Source of the DNA: Chromatiales bacterium
GTDB taxonomy: Bacteria; Pseudomonadota; Gammaproteobacteria; Steroidobacterales; GCA-2729495
DNA: 55,162 bases
NCBI GenBank assembly: GCA_016789845.1
Contig: JAEUQA010000031.1
Coordinates: forward strand, 1 to 55,162
Direction: 5' to 3'
Numbering within the stretch: position 1 is the stretch's first letter; the number at the start of each line of letters is the position of its first letter. Shown piece by piece: positions 48,225 through 55,162 of this stretch. The translations under genes were made by a program, and so were the position numbers. The notes below the pieces were generated by a model. It was not told the DNA's origin. It saw only the letters and a list, made by a program, of their open reading frames with translations, and ran no database searches.

Positions 48225-50396
48225 GTGAAGCAGATCCTCCAGAGCCTGAAGGACGGCACCACCGCCGTCGAGGACGTCCCGGCCCCGGGCGTCCGGCCGG
48301 GCCAGCTGCTCATCGGCACGGCCGCCTCCCTGGTCTCCGCGGGTACCGAGCGCATGCTGGTGGACTTCGGCCGGGCCAACCTGCTGGACAAGGCCAGGCA
48401 GCAGCCCGACAAGGTGGTCCAGGTGCTGGACAAGATCCGCACCGACGGGCTCGTGGCCACCCTGAAGACCGTCCAGGCCAAGCTCGACAAGCCGATCCCC
48501 CTGGGCTACAGCAGCGCCGGCGTGGTGCTGGCGGTCGGGGAGGGCGTCGAGGGCTTCGCGGTGGGCGACCGGGTGGTCTCCAACGGCTCCCACGCCGAAG
48601 TGGTCTGCGTGCCCGCCAACCTCTGCGCCCGGATTCCCGACGGCGTGGACGACGAAACCGCCAGCTTCACGGTCGTCAGCGCCATCGCCCTCCAGGGCAT
48701 CCGGCTCGCCGCACCCACCCTCGGCGAGACGGTGGTCGTCATCGGGCTGGGACTCATCGGCCTCATCACCGTGCAGATCCTCCGGGCCGGTGGCTGCCGC
48801 GTCATCGGCATCGATCTCGACGCCGGGCGCGCCGCGCTCGCGCGGGACCTCGGCGCCGTCACCTGCGTGCCCTCCGCGGGGGAAGACCCCCTCGCGGTCG
48901 CGGCCCGGGAAACCGGCGGCAGCGGCGTCGACGCCGTGCTCATCACCGCCGCCACCGACAGCGACGAGCCCATGCACCAGGCCGCGCAGATGTGCCGAAA
49001 GCGGGGCCGGATCGTGCTGGTCGGCGTCACCGGGCTCAAGCTCTCCCGGGCCGACTTCTACGAGAAGGAGCTGACCTTCCAGGTCTCCTGCTCCTACGGC
49101 CCCGGCCGCTACGACCCCGCCTACGAACAGGAGGGGCACGACTACCCCATCGGCTTCGTGCGCTGGACCGAGCAGCGGAACTTCGCCGCCGTGCTCGGGC
49201 TCATGGCCGCCGGCTCCCTCACGGTCCGGCCACTCGTCTCCCACCGGGTGCCCATCGCCGAGGCCCCGCGGGCTTACGATTTGCTGGCGGAGGAGAATCC
49301 GCTCGGCATCGTGCTCACCTACCCGGGCGTCCCGGTAGGAGCGGCTTCAGCCGCGACAACGGTCCTGGTCGCGGCTAAAGCGGCTCCTGCCGGGGTCGCG
49401 GCTAAAGCCGCTCCTACAGCCGGCGCGCCGGGCGTATCCGTCATCGGCGCGGGCAACTACGCCTCCCAGGTCCTCCTGCCCGCCCTCGCGGCCACCCCCG
49501 CCACGCTGCGGGTGCTGGTCAGCGCCGGCGGCGTCAGCGGCGTGCACGCCGGCCGGAAGCACCGCTTCGCCGCCACGGCCACCGACGCGCGGCAGGCCCT
49601 GGACGACCCCGCCACCAGCGCGGTGGTCATCGCCACCCGCCACGACAGCCACGCCCGCTACGTCATCGAGGCGCTGGGCCGGCGGAAGCACGTGTTCGTG
49701 GAGAAGCCCCTCGCCATCCGCCGGGAGGAGGTGGCGGCGATCACCGCTGCCTGGCGCGCGGCGGCGGCGGCGGGCTTCGAGGCCATCCTCATGCCCGGCT
49801 TCAACCGCCGCTTCGCGCCCCACGTGGTGCGCATGAAGCAGCTGCTCGCCGGCCGGACGGGGCCCAAGGCCCTGGTGATGACGGTCAACGCCGGCGCGAT
49901 TCCGCCGGAGCACTGGACCCAGGACCCCGCCGTGGGCGGCGGGCGGATCATCGGCGAGGCCTGCCACTTCGTGGACCTGTGCCGCTTCCTCACCGGCAGC
50001 CCCATCGTCCGCAGCCACGGCTTCCGGTTCGGCCGGGCGCCGGGCCTCAAAATCCGGGACGACAACGCCACCCTCGTGCTCGAGTTCCAGGACGGCTCCC
50101 TCGGCACCATCCACTACCTGGCCGGCGGCCACCGCTCCCTGCCCAAGGAGCGCCTGGAGGTGTTCAGCGCCGGCGCGGTCCTCCAGCTCGACAACTTCCG
50201 CCGCCTGCGGGGCTACGGCTGGCCGGGCTTCAGCACCATGAACCTCTGGCGCCAGGACAAGGGCAACGCCGCCGGCATGGCCGCCTTCGTCGCCGCGGTG
50301 GCGGCGGGCGGGCCGTCGCCCATCCCCCTGGACGAGGCGGTGGAGGTGACCCTCGCCACCTTCGACGCGGTCGAGGCCATGCACAGGACGGCATGA
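48225..50396 (+). CDS. Two-domain oxidoreductase: zinc alcohol dehydrogenase-like + Gfo/Idh/MocA
   Basis: 723 residues, GTG start. Residues 1-365 follow the medium-chain dehydrogenase fold (PLGYSSAGVVLAVGEGV, VVVIGLGLIGLITVQILRAGG). Residues about 402-720 are a Gfo/Idh/MocA oxidoreductase (VSVIGAGNYASQVLLPAL, HVFVEKPLAI, GEACHFVDLCRFL). Between them residues 371-398 (GAASAATTVLVAAKAAP...) are encoded by a REP element. The two-domain arrangement is known in polysaccharide loci. It likely oxidises or reduces nucleotide-linked sugars. Its stop overlaps the heparinase-like gene start (ATGA). Confidence 0.9.
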   Translation: MKQILQSLKDGTTAVEDVPAPGVRPGQLLIGTAASLVSAGTERMLVDFGRANLLDKARQQPDKVVQVLDKIRTDGLVATLKTVQAKLDKPIPLGYSSAGVVLAVGEGVEGFAVGDRVVSNGSHAEVVCVPANLCARIPDGVDDETASFTVVSAIALQGIRLAAPTLGETVVVIGLGLIGLITVQILRAGGCRVIGIDLDAGRAALARDLGAVTCVPSAGEDPLAVAARETGGSGVDAVLITAATDSDEPMHQAAQMCRKRGRIVLVGVTGLKLSRADFYEKELTFQVSCSYGPGRYDPAYEQEGHDYPIGFVRWTEQRNFAAVLGLMAAGSLTVRPLVSHRVPIAEAPRAYDLLAEENPLGIVLTYPGVPVGAASAATTVLVAAKAAPAGVAAKAAPTAGAPGVSVIGAGNYASQVLLPALAATPATLRVLVSAGGVSGVHAGRKHRFAATATDARQALDDPATSAVVIATRHDSHARYVIEALGRRKHVFVEKPLAIRREEVAAITAAWRAAAAAGFEAILMPGFNRRFAPHVVRMKQLLAGRTGPKALVMTVNAGAIPPEHWTQDPAVGGGRIIGEACHFVDLCRFLTGSPIVRSHGFRFGRAPGLKIRDDNATLVLEFQDGSLGTIHYLAGGHRSLPKERLEVFSAGAVLQLDNFRRLRGYGWPGFSTMNLWRQDKGNAAGMAAFVAAVAAGGPSPIPLDEAVEVTLATFDAVEAMHRTA
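49335..49417. repeat. REP units translated as an interdomain linker
   Basis: Three related arms: GTAGGAGCGGCTTCAGCCGC, then two copies of GTCGCGGCTAAAGC-GGCTCCT in the opposite orientation, the last ending CTCCTAC. The element has no stop in the oxidoreductase frame and encodes an Ala-rich peptide between the two folded domains. Confidence 0.88.
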
Positions 50397-52144
50397 GCCG
50401 CGCCGGCCTCTACTGGGAGACCCTGCGGCACCTCAAGCCGTCCCAGCTGGCCTGGCAGCTGCTGCGCCGGGCGTCCCCCTTGCCCGCCCACCGGCCCGTC
50501 GGCGCCGAGGCCGTCCGGGACGGCGTCCGGCCCCGGCCCTTTGCACGCCCCGTGGTCCCGGCCGTCGGCGCGGCCGAGATCTCGTTCCTGAACCGGGCGC
50601 GGCCCCTGGACCCGGACGCGATGGACTGGGCGTCCCGGGACGCGCCGAAGCTCTGGCGCTACAACCTGCACTACTTCGACTACCTGCACTGGCCGGTGTA
50701 CCCCGCCGCGGCGAAGGCCCGGCTCATCGACAGCTGGATCGCCGGCCACCCGGCGCCGGCCGGTGACGGCTGGGAGCCGTACCCGCTGTCGCTCCGGGCC
50801 GTCAACTGGATCCGCTGGTGGCTGACGGAGCCGGCCAGCCAGCCCGTGCCCACAGCCTGGCGGGACAGCCTCGCCACCCAGCTCGCCGGCCTCGAGACCC
50901 GCCTCGAGTACCACCTGCTCGCCAATCACCTGGTCAAGAACGGCAAGGCCCTGCTCTTCGGCGGACTCTTCTTTAACGGGCCCCGCGCCGACCGCTGGCG
51001 GGAACTCGGCCTCCGGATCCTCGTCCGGGAGGCCGGCGAGCAGCTCCTGCCCGACGGCGGGCACTACGAGCGCAGCCCCATGTACCACTGCATCGTCCTG
51101 GAGGATTACCTGGACGCGGTGAACCTGCTGCGCGCCTGCCCCGGCGTGGTGCCCGCGGCGGCGGAGGCCACCCTGGTGGCCGCGGCCACCCGGGCGCTCG
51201 GGTTCCTCGCAGGAATCACCGCGGGGGACGGCCGGATCCCGTTGTTCAACGATTCCGCCTTCGGCATCGCGCCGGAACCCGACGAACTGCTGGCCTACGG
51301 CGAGCGCCTGGGCATCGCACCGGTAGGAGCGGCTTCAGCCGCGACCCCCTTCCCGCCCGAATCGAGTCCGCGAGTCTCGGGCGGGAAGGGGGTCGCGGCT
51401 GAAGCCGCTCCTACGCGGATCGAGTTCCCAAATACCGGCTACTACGGCTACCGGCACGCCGGCGAGAGCCTGATCGTGGACTGCGGCCCCGTGGGTCCCG
51501 ACTACCAGCCCGGCCATGCCCACTGCGACACGCTGAGCTTCGAGCTCTGCGTGGCCGGCCGGCGCGTGGTGGTCGACACCGGGGTCTGGGGTTACGAGGC
51601 CGACGAGCTGCGGGATTATGTCCGGCGGACCGCCAGCCATAACACGGTCGCCCTGGACGGGGCCGAGCAGTCGGGGATCTGGGGGGCGTTCCGGGTGGCC
51701 CGCCGGGCCCGGCCCCTGTCGCCCACCCTCCAGGCGGGCCCCGACGGCAGCCTGGAGTTCCGGGGCGCCCACGACGGCTACCGGCGGCTGCCGGACCAGC
51801 CGGTCCACAGCCGGCGCATCCGCATGCAGCGGGGCGGGCCCTGGGAGGTCTTTGACCTAATCAGCGGCGCGGGCGGCGGCACCCATCGGGCGCTGGGCTA
51901 CCTGCACCTGGGCCCGGACCTGGAGGTGACGGCAGAGGGCCCCGGCACCTTCCTGCTGCGGCACCCCGCGGCGGGCCTCCTGCTGCGGGTCAGTGTGACG
52001 GGCGGCAGCCAGACCCGGCTGGAATCGGGCTATCATTTCCCGGAGTTCGGCCTGCGCCGGGATAATAAAATCATCATCATCGAGCGGGAAGATAAGCTGC
52101 CCCTCGAGATGCATTACCGGATAGAGCGCCTCCAGACACCCTGA
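50393..52144 (+). CDS. Heparinase II/III-like protein with repeat-encoded loop
   Basis: 583 residues. Alpha/alpha-toroid N-terminal half (LWRYNLHYFDYLHW, ANHLVKNGKALLFGGLFF, LLPDGGHYERSPMYHCIVLED), then the beta-sandwich half (DCGPVGPDYQPGHAHCDTLSFEL, DTGVWGYEADELRDYVRRTASHNT) typical of the Hepar_II_III family. Tyr and His candidates for lyase catalysis are in GGHYERSPMYH and GHAHCD. No signal peptide, so it may act in the cytoplasm or be exported by other means. Residues 311-341 (GAASAATPFPPESSPRVSGG...) come from a REP pair. Confidence 0.88.
   Translation: MSRAGLYWETLRHLKPSQLAWQLLRRASPLPAHRPVGAEAVRDGVRPRPFARPVVPAVGAAEISFLNRARPLDPDAMDWASRDAPKLWRYNLHYFDYLHWPVYPAAAKARLIDSWIAGHPAPAGDGWEPYPLSLRAVNWIRWWLTEPASQPVPTAWRDSLATQLAGLETRLEYHLLANHLVKNGKALLFGGLFFNGPRADRWRELGLRILVREAGEQLLPDGGHYERSPMYHCIVLEDYLDAVNLLRACPGVVPAAAEATLVAAATRALGFLAGITAGDGRIPLFNDSAFGIAPEPDELLAYGERLGIAPVGAASAATPFPPESSPRVSGGKGVAAEAAPTRIEFPNTGYYGYRHAGESLIVDCGPVGPDYQPGHAHCDTLSFELCVAGRRVVVDTGVWGYEADELRDYVRRTASHNTVALDGAEQSGIWGAFRVARRARPLSPTLQAGPDGSLEFRGAHDGYRRLPDQPVHSRRIRMQRGGPWEVFDLISGAGGGTHRALGYLHLGPDLEVTAEGPGTFLLRHPAAGLLLRVSVTGGSQTRLESGYHFPEFGLRRDNKIIIIEREDKLPLEMHYRIERLQTP
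51323..51414. repeat. REP pair, long form, inside the heparinase-like gene
   Basis: GTAGGAGCGGCTTCAGCCGC and complement, inner stem CCCCCTTCCCGCC/GGCGGGAAGGGGG in slightly imperfect form around AATCGAGTCCGCGAGTCTCG. Read through in the heparinase frame without stop. Confidence 0.9.
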
Positions 52145-52162
52145 TGACAGCGTGATCACATC

Positions 52163-53440
52163 GTGCGCATTCTTTTCCTGACGCACTACTTCCCGCCGGA
52201 GGTCAACGCGCCCGCGAGCCGGACCTTCGAGCACTGCCGCGCCTGGGCCCGGGATGGTCACGAGGTCGCCGTGGCCACCAACGTGCCCAACCACCCGGCC
52301 GGGCGGATCTACCCCGGCTACCGGAACGCCCTGGCCCAGACCGAGACCGTGTCCGGGATCAAGGTCTACCGGCTCTGGACCTTCCTGGCCGCCAACCGGG
52401 GAGTCCTGCGCCGGAGCCTCGGCTACTTCTCCTACCTGGCCATGGCGGTGCTCGCCGCGCCCTTCCTGCCCCGGTCGGATATCGTGATCTCCACCTCGCC
52501 CCAGTTCTTCTGCGGCCTGGCGGGCTACTTCGTCAGCCGCGTCAAGCGCGTGCCCTGGGTGCTGGAGATCCGGGACCTCTGGCCCGAGTCCATCGTGGCC
52601 GTGGGCGCCGTGCAGCGCAGCCTCATGCTCCGCTGGCTGGTGTGGCTGGCCAACTTCGCCTACCGGAAGGCCGACCGCATCGTCTGCGTCACCGATTCCT
52701 TCAAGGCCGCGATCATGGCCGAGGGGATCCCCGCGGCGAAGATCGAGGTGATCAAGAACGGCGTGGACCTGGAGTTCTTCTCCCCGGAACGCAGCGTGGG
52801 CCCGGAAGCCGCCCGCATCCCCGGCCTCGAGAACACCCAGGGCAAGTTCGTGGTGTCCTACGTGGGCACCCATGGCATGGCCCACGGCCTCGACACCGTC
52901 CTCGCCGCCGCGGAGATGCTCCGGGACCTCCCGGACGTGCTCTTCCTGCTGGTGGGCGACGGGGCGGAGCGGGACCACCTGGTGAAGCAGCGGGACATGA
53001 TGCGCCTCGACAACGTGGTGATGCTCGAGCAGCAGCCCAAGACCCGCATGCCCGCGGTCTGGGCGGTGACCGACGTGAGCCTGGTGGTGCTGAAGGACCA
53101 GCCCCTGTTCCGCACCGTCATCCCCTCCAAGATCTTCGAGAGCATGGCGATGATGAAGCCCGTGATCCTCGGCGTGCGCGGCGAGAGCGAGGAGCTGCTG
53201 GCGGAGAGCGGGGCGGGGGTCTGCGTGCAGCCCGAGAGCCCCGCCCAGCTGGCCCGGGCCGTCCGCCGCCTCTACGCCGACGCGGACGAGCGCCGGGCCA
53301 TGGGGCTCGCCGGGCGCCGCTTCGTCGAGGAGCGCTTCGACCGCAAGGTGCTGGCGGTCCGCTACGCCGGGCTGCTGAATGGCCTGGTTGACGCGCGGGC
53401 CGGGCGAACCGAATCTCCGGCGCGGGGTTCCGCGCCCTGA
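52163..53440 (+). CDS. Family 4 glycosyltransferase (WbuB-like)
   Basis: 425 residues, GTG at 52163. Opening RILFLTHYFPPEVNAPASRTFEHC, followed by VAVATNVPNHPAGRIYPGY, WVLEIRDLWPESIVAVG, VIKNGVDLEFFSPE and VSYVGTHGMAHGLD. The set is typical of WbuB-like transferases that add amino-sugars such as N-acetyl-L-fucosamine, but the donor cannot be fixed. Stop is 19 bases before XrtD copy 2. Confidence 0.92.
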   Translation: MRILFLTHYFPPEVNAPASRTFEHCRAWARDGHEVAVATNVPNHPAGRIYPGYRNALAQTETVSGIKVYRLWTFLAANRGVLRRSLGYFSYLAMAVLAAPFLPRSDIVISTSPQFFCGLAGYFVSRVKRVPWVLEIRDLWPESIVAVGAVQRSLMLRWLVWLANFAYRKADRIVCVTDSFKAAIMAEGIPAAKIEVIKNGVDLEFFSPERSVGPEAARIPGLENTQGKFVVSYVGTHGMAHGLDTVLAAAEMLRDLPDVLFLLVGDGAERDHLVKQRDMMRLDNVVMLEQQPKTRMPAVWAVTDVSLVVLKDQPLFRTVIPSKIFESMAMMKPVILGVRGESEELLAESGAGVCVQPESPAQLARAVRRLYADADERRAMGLAGRRFVEERFDRKVLAVRYAGLLNGLVDARAGRTESPARGSAP

Positions 53441-53459
53441 CATGGACGGGTAACTGCAG

Positions 53460-55091
53460 ATGGCGATCCAGGAATCGGGCTCGGTGGAGCCGGCAGGGAG
53501 CGTGCTGGGCGTGCAGTCCGAGCGGGGGCGCGTGCTGGAACCCGGCCTGTTCATCCTGGCCTTCGCGCTCCTGCTGTTCACCTTCCGGGACGGCCTCATC
53601 AACATGCTGGGCTGGTGGGAGTCGCCGGAATACAGCCACGGCTACCTGATCCCCCTCATCAGCCTCTACCTGCTCTCCGTCCGGCTCATCACGCTGGAGC
53701 AGGCCAACCCGGCGCCGTCCTGGGTGGGCGTGGGGGTGGTGGTGGCCGGCCTTGCCGGCTTCCTGCTCGGCGAACTCAGTGCCCTGTTCATCATCGTCCA
53801 GTACTCCTTCGTCCTGGTGCTGTGGGGCATCGTGCTCACCCAGGTGGGCTGGCGGGGCATCAAGGTGCTCTGGCCGGTGCTCGTGTTCCTGCTCTTCATG
53901 GTGCCGCTGCCGGCCTTCATCCAGTTCAACCTCTCCAGCACCCTGCAGCTGATCTCCTCGGACCTGGGCACGGCGATCCTGCGGCTGATGGGCCTCTCGG
54001 TCTATCTCGAGGGCAATGTCATCGACCTCGGCGTCTACAAGCTGCAGGTCGTGGACGCCTGCGCGGGCCTCCGCTACCTGTTCCCGCTGATGAGCTTCGG
54101 CATGCTGTGCGCGGTGGTGCTGAAGGGGCCGGCCTGGCAGCGCATCCTGCTGTTCGCCTCCAGCGCGCCCATCGCCATCGTCATGAACAGCTTCCGCATC
54201 GCCGTCACGGGCGTGCTCGTGAACCGCTTCGGCACCGAGGCCGCCGAGGGCTTCCTGCACTACTTCGAGGGCTGGGTGGTCTTCACCATCTGCCTGGTCC
54301 TCATGTTCCTGCTCATGACGGCGCTGGCCAAGCTCAGCGGCCAGAAGCTGGACGACGTGCTGGACTTCGAGCTGCCCACCCGCGCCTCCCTGCAGGGCCT
54401 CGGCGCCCTGCTGCGCCCGAACCGGCCCCTCACCGGCGTGGTGCTGCTGCTGGCCCTCGCCGGGGCCGCCTCCTTCTTCATCGCCAACCGGGAGGAGATC
54501 ATTCCCGCCCGCACCACGCTCACCAGCTTCCCCCTGACGCTCGGCGAGTGGCGGGGCAGGGAAGGCGAGATCGCCCGGGAGCAGCTGGACGAGCTGAAGC
54601 TCACCGACTACGTCATCGCGACCTACAACCGGCCCGGCGCGGCGGCGCCCGTCGAGCTCTACGTGGCCTACTACGACTCCCAGCGCAAGGGCGCCTCCAT
54701 CCACTCGCCCCGGGCCTGCCTGCCGGGCGGCGGCTGGGCCATCGAGGAATTCAGCCAGGTGCCGGTGCCCGGGGCCGGCCCGGAAGTCATGGGCGGCGAC
54801 GCCCTCACCGTCAACCGCAGCCTCATCAGCCTGGGCGACCAGCGCATGCTGGTCTACTACTGGTTCCAGGGCCGGGGCCGGATCATCACCAACGAGTACC
54901 TGGCCAAGTGGTACATCTTCTGGGATTCACTCACCCGGAACCGGACCGACGGCGCCCTGGTGCGCGTGATCACCATCGTGCCGGACGTGAGCCAGATCGC
55001 GGCGGCGGATGAGCGCCTGCGGGAGTTCATCGTGCTGGCGGCGCCGCGGCTCAGCTACCACATCCCCGGCGAGTTCCCGATCGCGCCATAG
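53460..55091 (+). CDS. xrtD: Exosortase D (XrtD) fused to EpsI domain, copy 2
   Basis: 543 residues. Same architecture and even the same numbering as copy 1: Cys201 in VVDACAGLRYLFPLMS, Arg246 in NSFRIAVTG and His267 in HYFEGWVVF. EYSHGYLIPLI, FMVPLPAFIQFNL and YLEGNVIDLGVYKLQV match the VPLPA-specific class. The EpsI domain carries AYYDSQRKGASIHSPRACLP and WYIFWDSL. Clearly paralogous to copy 1 but diverged along its length. It ends the polysaccharide locus seen here. Stop TAG lies beside a REP end (ATAGGAGCGCTGTAGGAG). Confidence 0.93.
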   Translation: MAIQESGSVEPAGSVLGVQSERGRVLEPGLFILAFALLLFTFRDGLINMLGWWESPEYSHGYLIPLISLYLLSVRLITLEQANPAPSWVGVGVVVAGLAGFLLGELSALFIIVQYSFVLVLWGIVLTQVGWRGIKVLWPVLVFLLFMVPLPAFIQFNLSSTLQLISSDLGTAILRLMGLSVYLEGNVIDLGVYKLQVVDACAGLRYLFPLMSFGMLCAVVLKGPAWQRILLFASSAPIAIVMNSFRIAVTGVLVNRFGTEAAEGFLHYFEGWVVFTICLVLMFLLMTALAKLSGQKLDDVLDFELPTRASLQGLGALLRPNRPLTGVVLLLALAGAASFFIANREEIIPARTTLTSFPLTLGEWRGREGEIAREQLDELKLTDYVIATYNRPGAAAPVELYVAYYDSQRKGASIHSPRACLPGGGWAIEEFSQVPVPGAGPEVMGGDALTVNRSLISLGDQRMLVYYWFQGRGRIITNEYLAKWYIFWDSLTRNRTDGALVRVITIVPDVSQIAAADERLREFIVLAAPRLSYHIPGEFPIAP

Positions 55092-55098
55092 GAGCGCT

Positions 55099-55162
55099 GT
55101 AGGAGCGCCTTCAGGCGCGACCACCCTCCGGCGAGAATCGAGTCCGCGAGTCTCGAGCCGGA
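55099..55162. repeat. GTAG-type REP pair, long form, cut by window end
   Basis: GTAGGAGCGCCTTCAGGCGC, then CCACCCTCCGG, the core AATCGAGTCCGCGAGTCTCG and the beginning of the complementary inner arm. The right arm lies outside the window. Confidence 0.85.

Overview
The window looks like chromosomal DNA of a GC-rich gammaproteobacterium. The grounds are codon usage, an OmpR-type two-component pair, a TPP-controlled TonB receptor, abundant GTAG-type REP palindromes of the kind known from Pseudomonas and Xanthomonadales, and an exosortase D (XrtD) system. I cannot name a genus from sequence alone. No phage, IS element, CRISPR array or rRNA is visible. One tRNA-Ala(CGC) is present at 11181-11256. 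Layout: 37-2890 (minus) is a tightly overlapping operon of a DUF2064 transferase, a family 2 glycosyltransferase, a radical SAM protein and a membrane protein. 3260-6354 holds a small secreted protein, a thioredoxin-fold ferredoxin, an alpha/beta-hydrolase-fold protein without its serine, an RCCR-like protein and a DUF2878 protein. 6404-9550 is a two-component system plus an outer-membrane protein; a 37-aa membrane peptide is divergent from it, and a triple GTAAC operator lies between them. 9590-15084 holds housekeeping and hypothetical genes, a MscS-family channel and an SDR. 15387-20660 carries XrtD copy 1, a WecB-type epimerase and a PrsT-like TPR lipoprotein. 21049-23168 has a CoA-transferase and an amidohydrolase. 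23267-27488 is a TPP-riboswitch-led thiamine uptake and salvage operon (TonB receptor, thiamine-binding protein, PnuT-like permease, thiamine-kinase-like protein). 27726-28439 is a VPLPA-CTERM-type substrate protein. 28647-55091 is an exopolysaccharide locus: a structured leader candidate, chain-length protein, tyrosine autokinase, ExeA-like ATPase, then a compositionally different cassette (about 32.3-48.1 kb: secreted glycosidase-like protein, flippase, polymerase, methyltransferase, three asparagine-synthase-like amidotransferases, two glycosyltransferases, a transglutaminase-like lipoprotein), then a two-domain oxidoreductase, a heparinase-like protein, a glycosyltransferase and XrtD copy 2. 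How it works together: the Wzx/Wzy/Wzz-type genes should build and polymerise a sugar-rich, possibly amidated polymer. XrtD should process VPxPxA-tailed secreted proteins. Both activities are physically linked here, as in other exosortase loci. The most unusual feature is the behaviour of the palindromic repeats. They sit every few kb outside the polysaccharide cassette. They repeatedly lie exactly at stop codons, are nested within one another, and in five cases are translated in frame: in the N-regions of two signal peptides, as an interdomain linker, as a loop in a heparinase-like enzyme, and as the C-terminus of a thiamine-binding protein. The repeats are completely absent between 28.6 and 49.3 kb.
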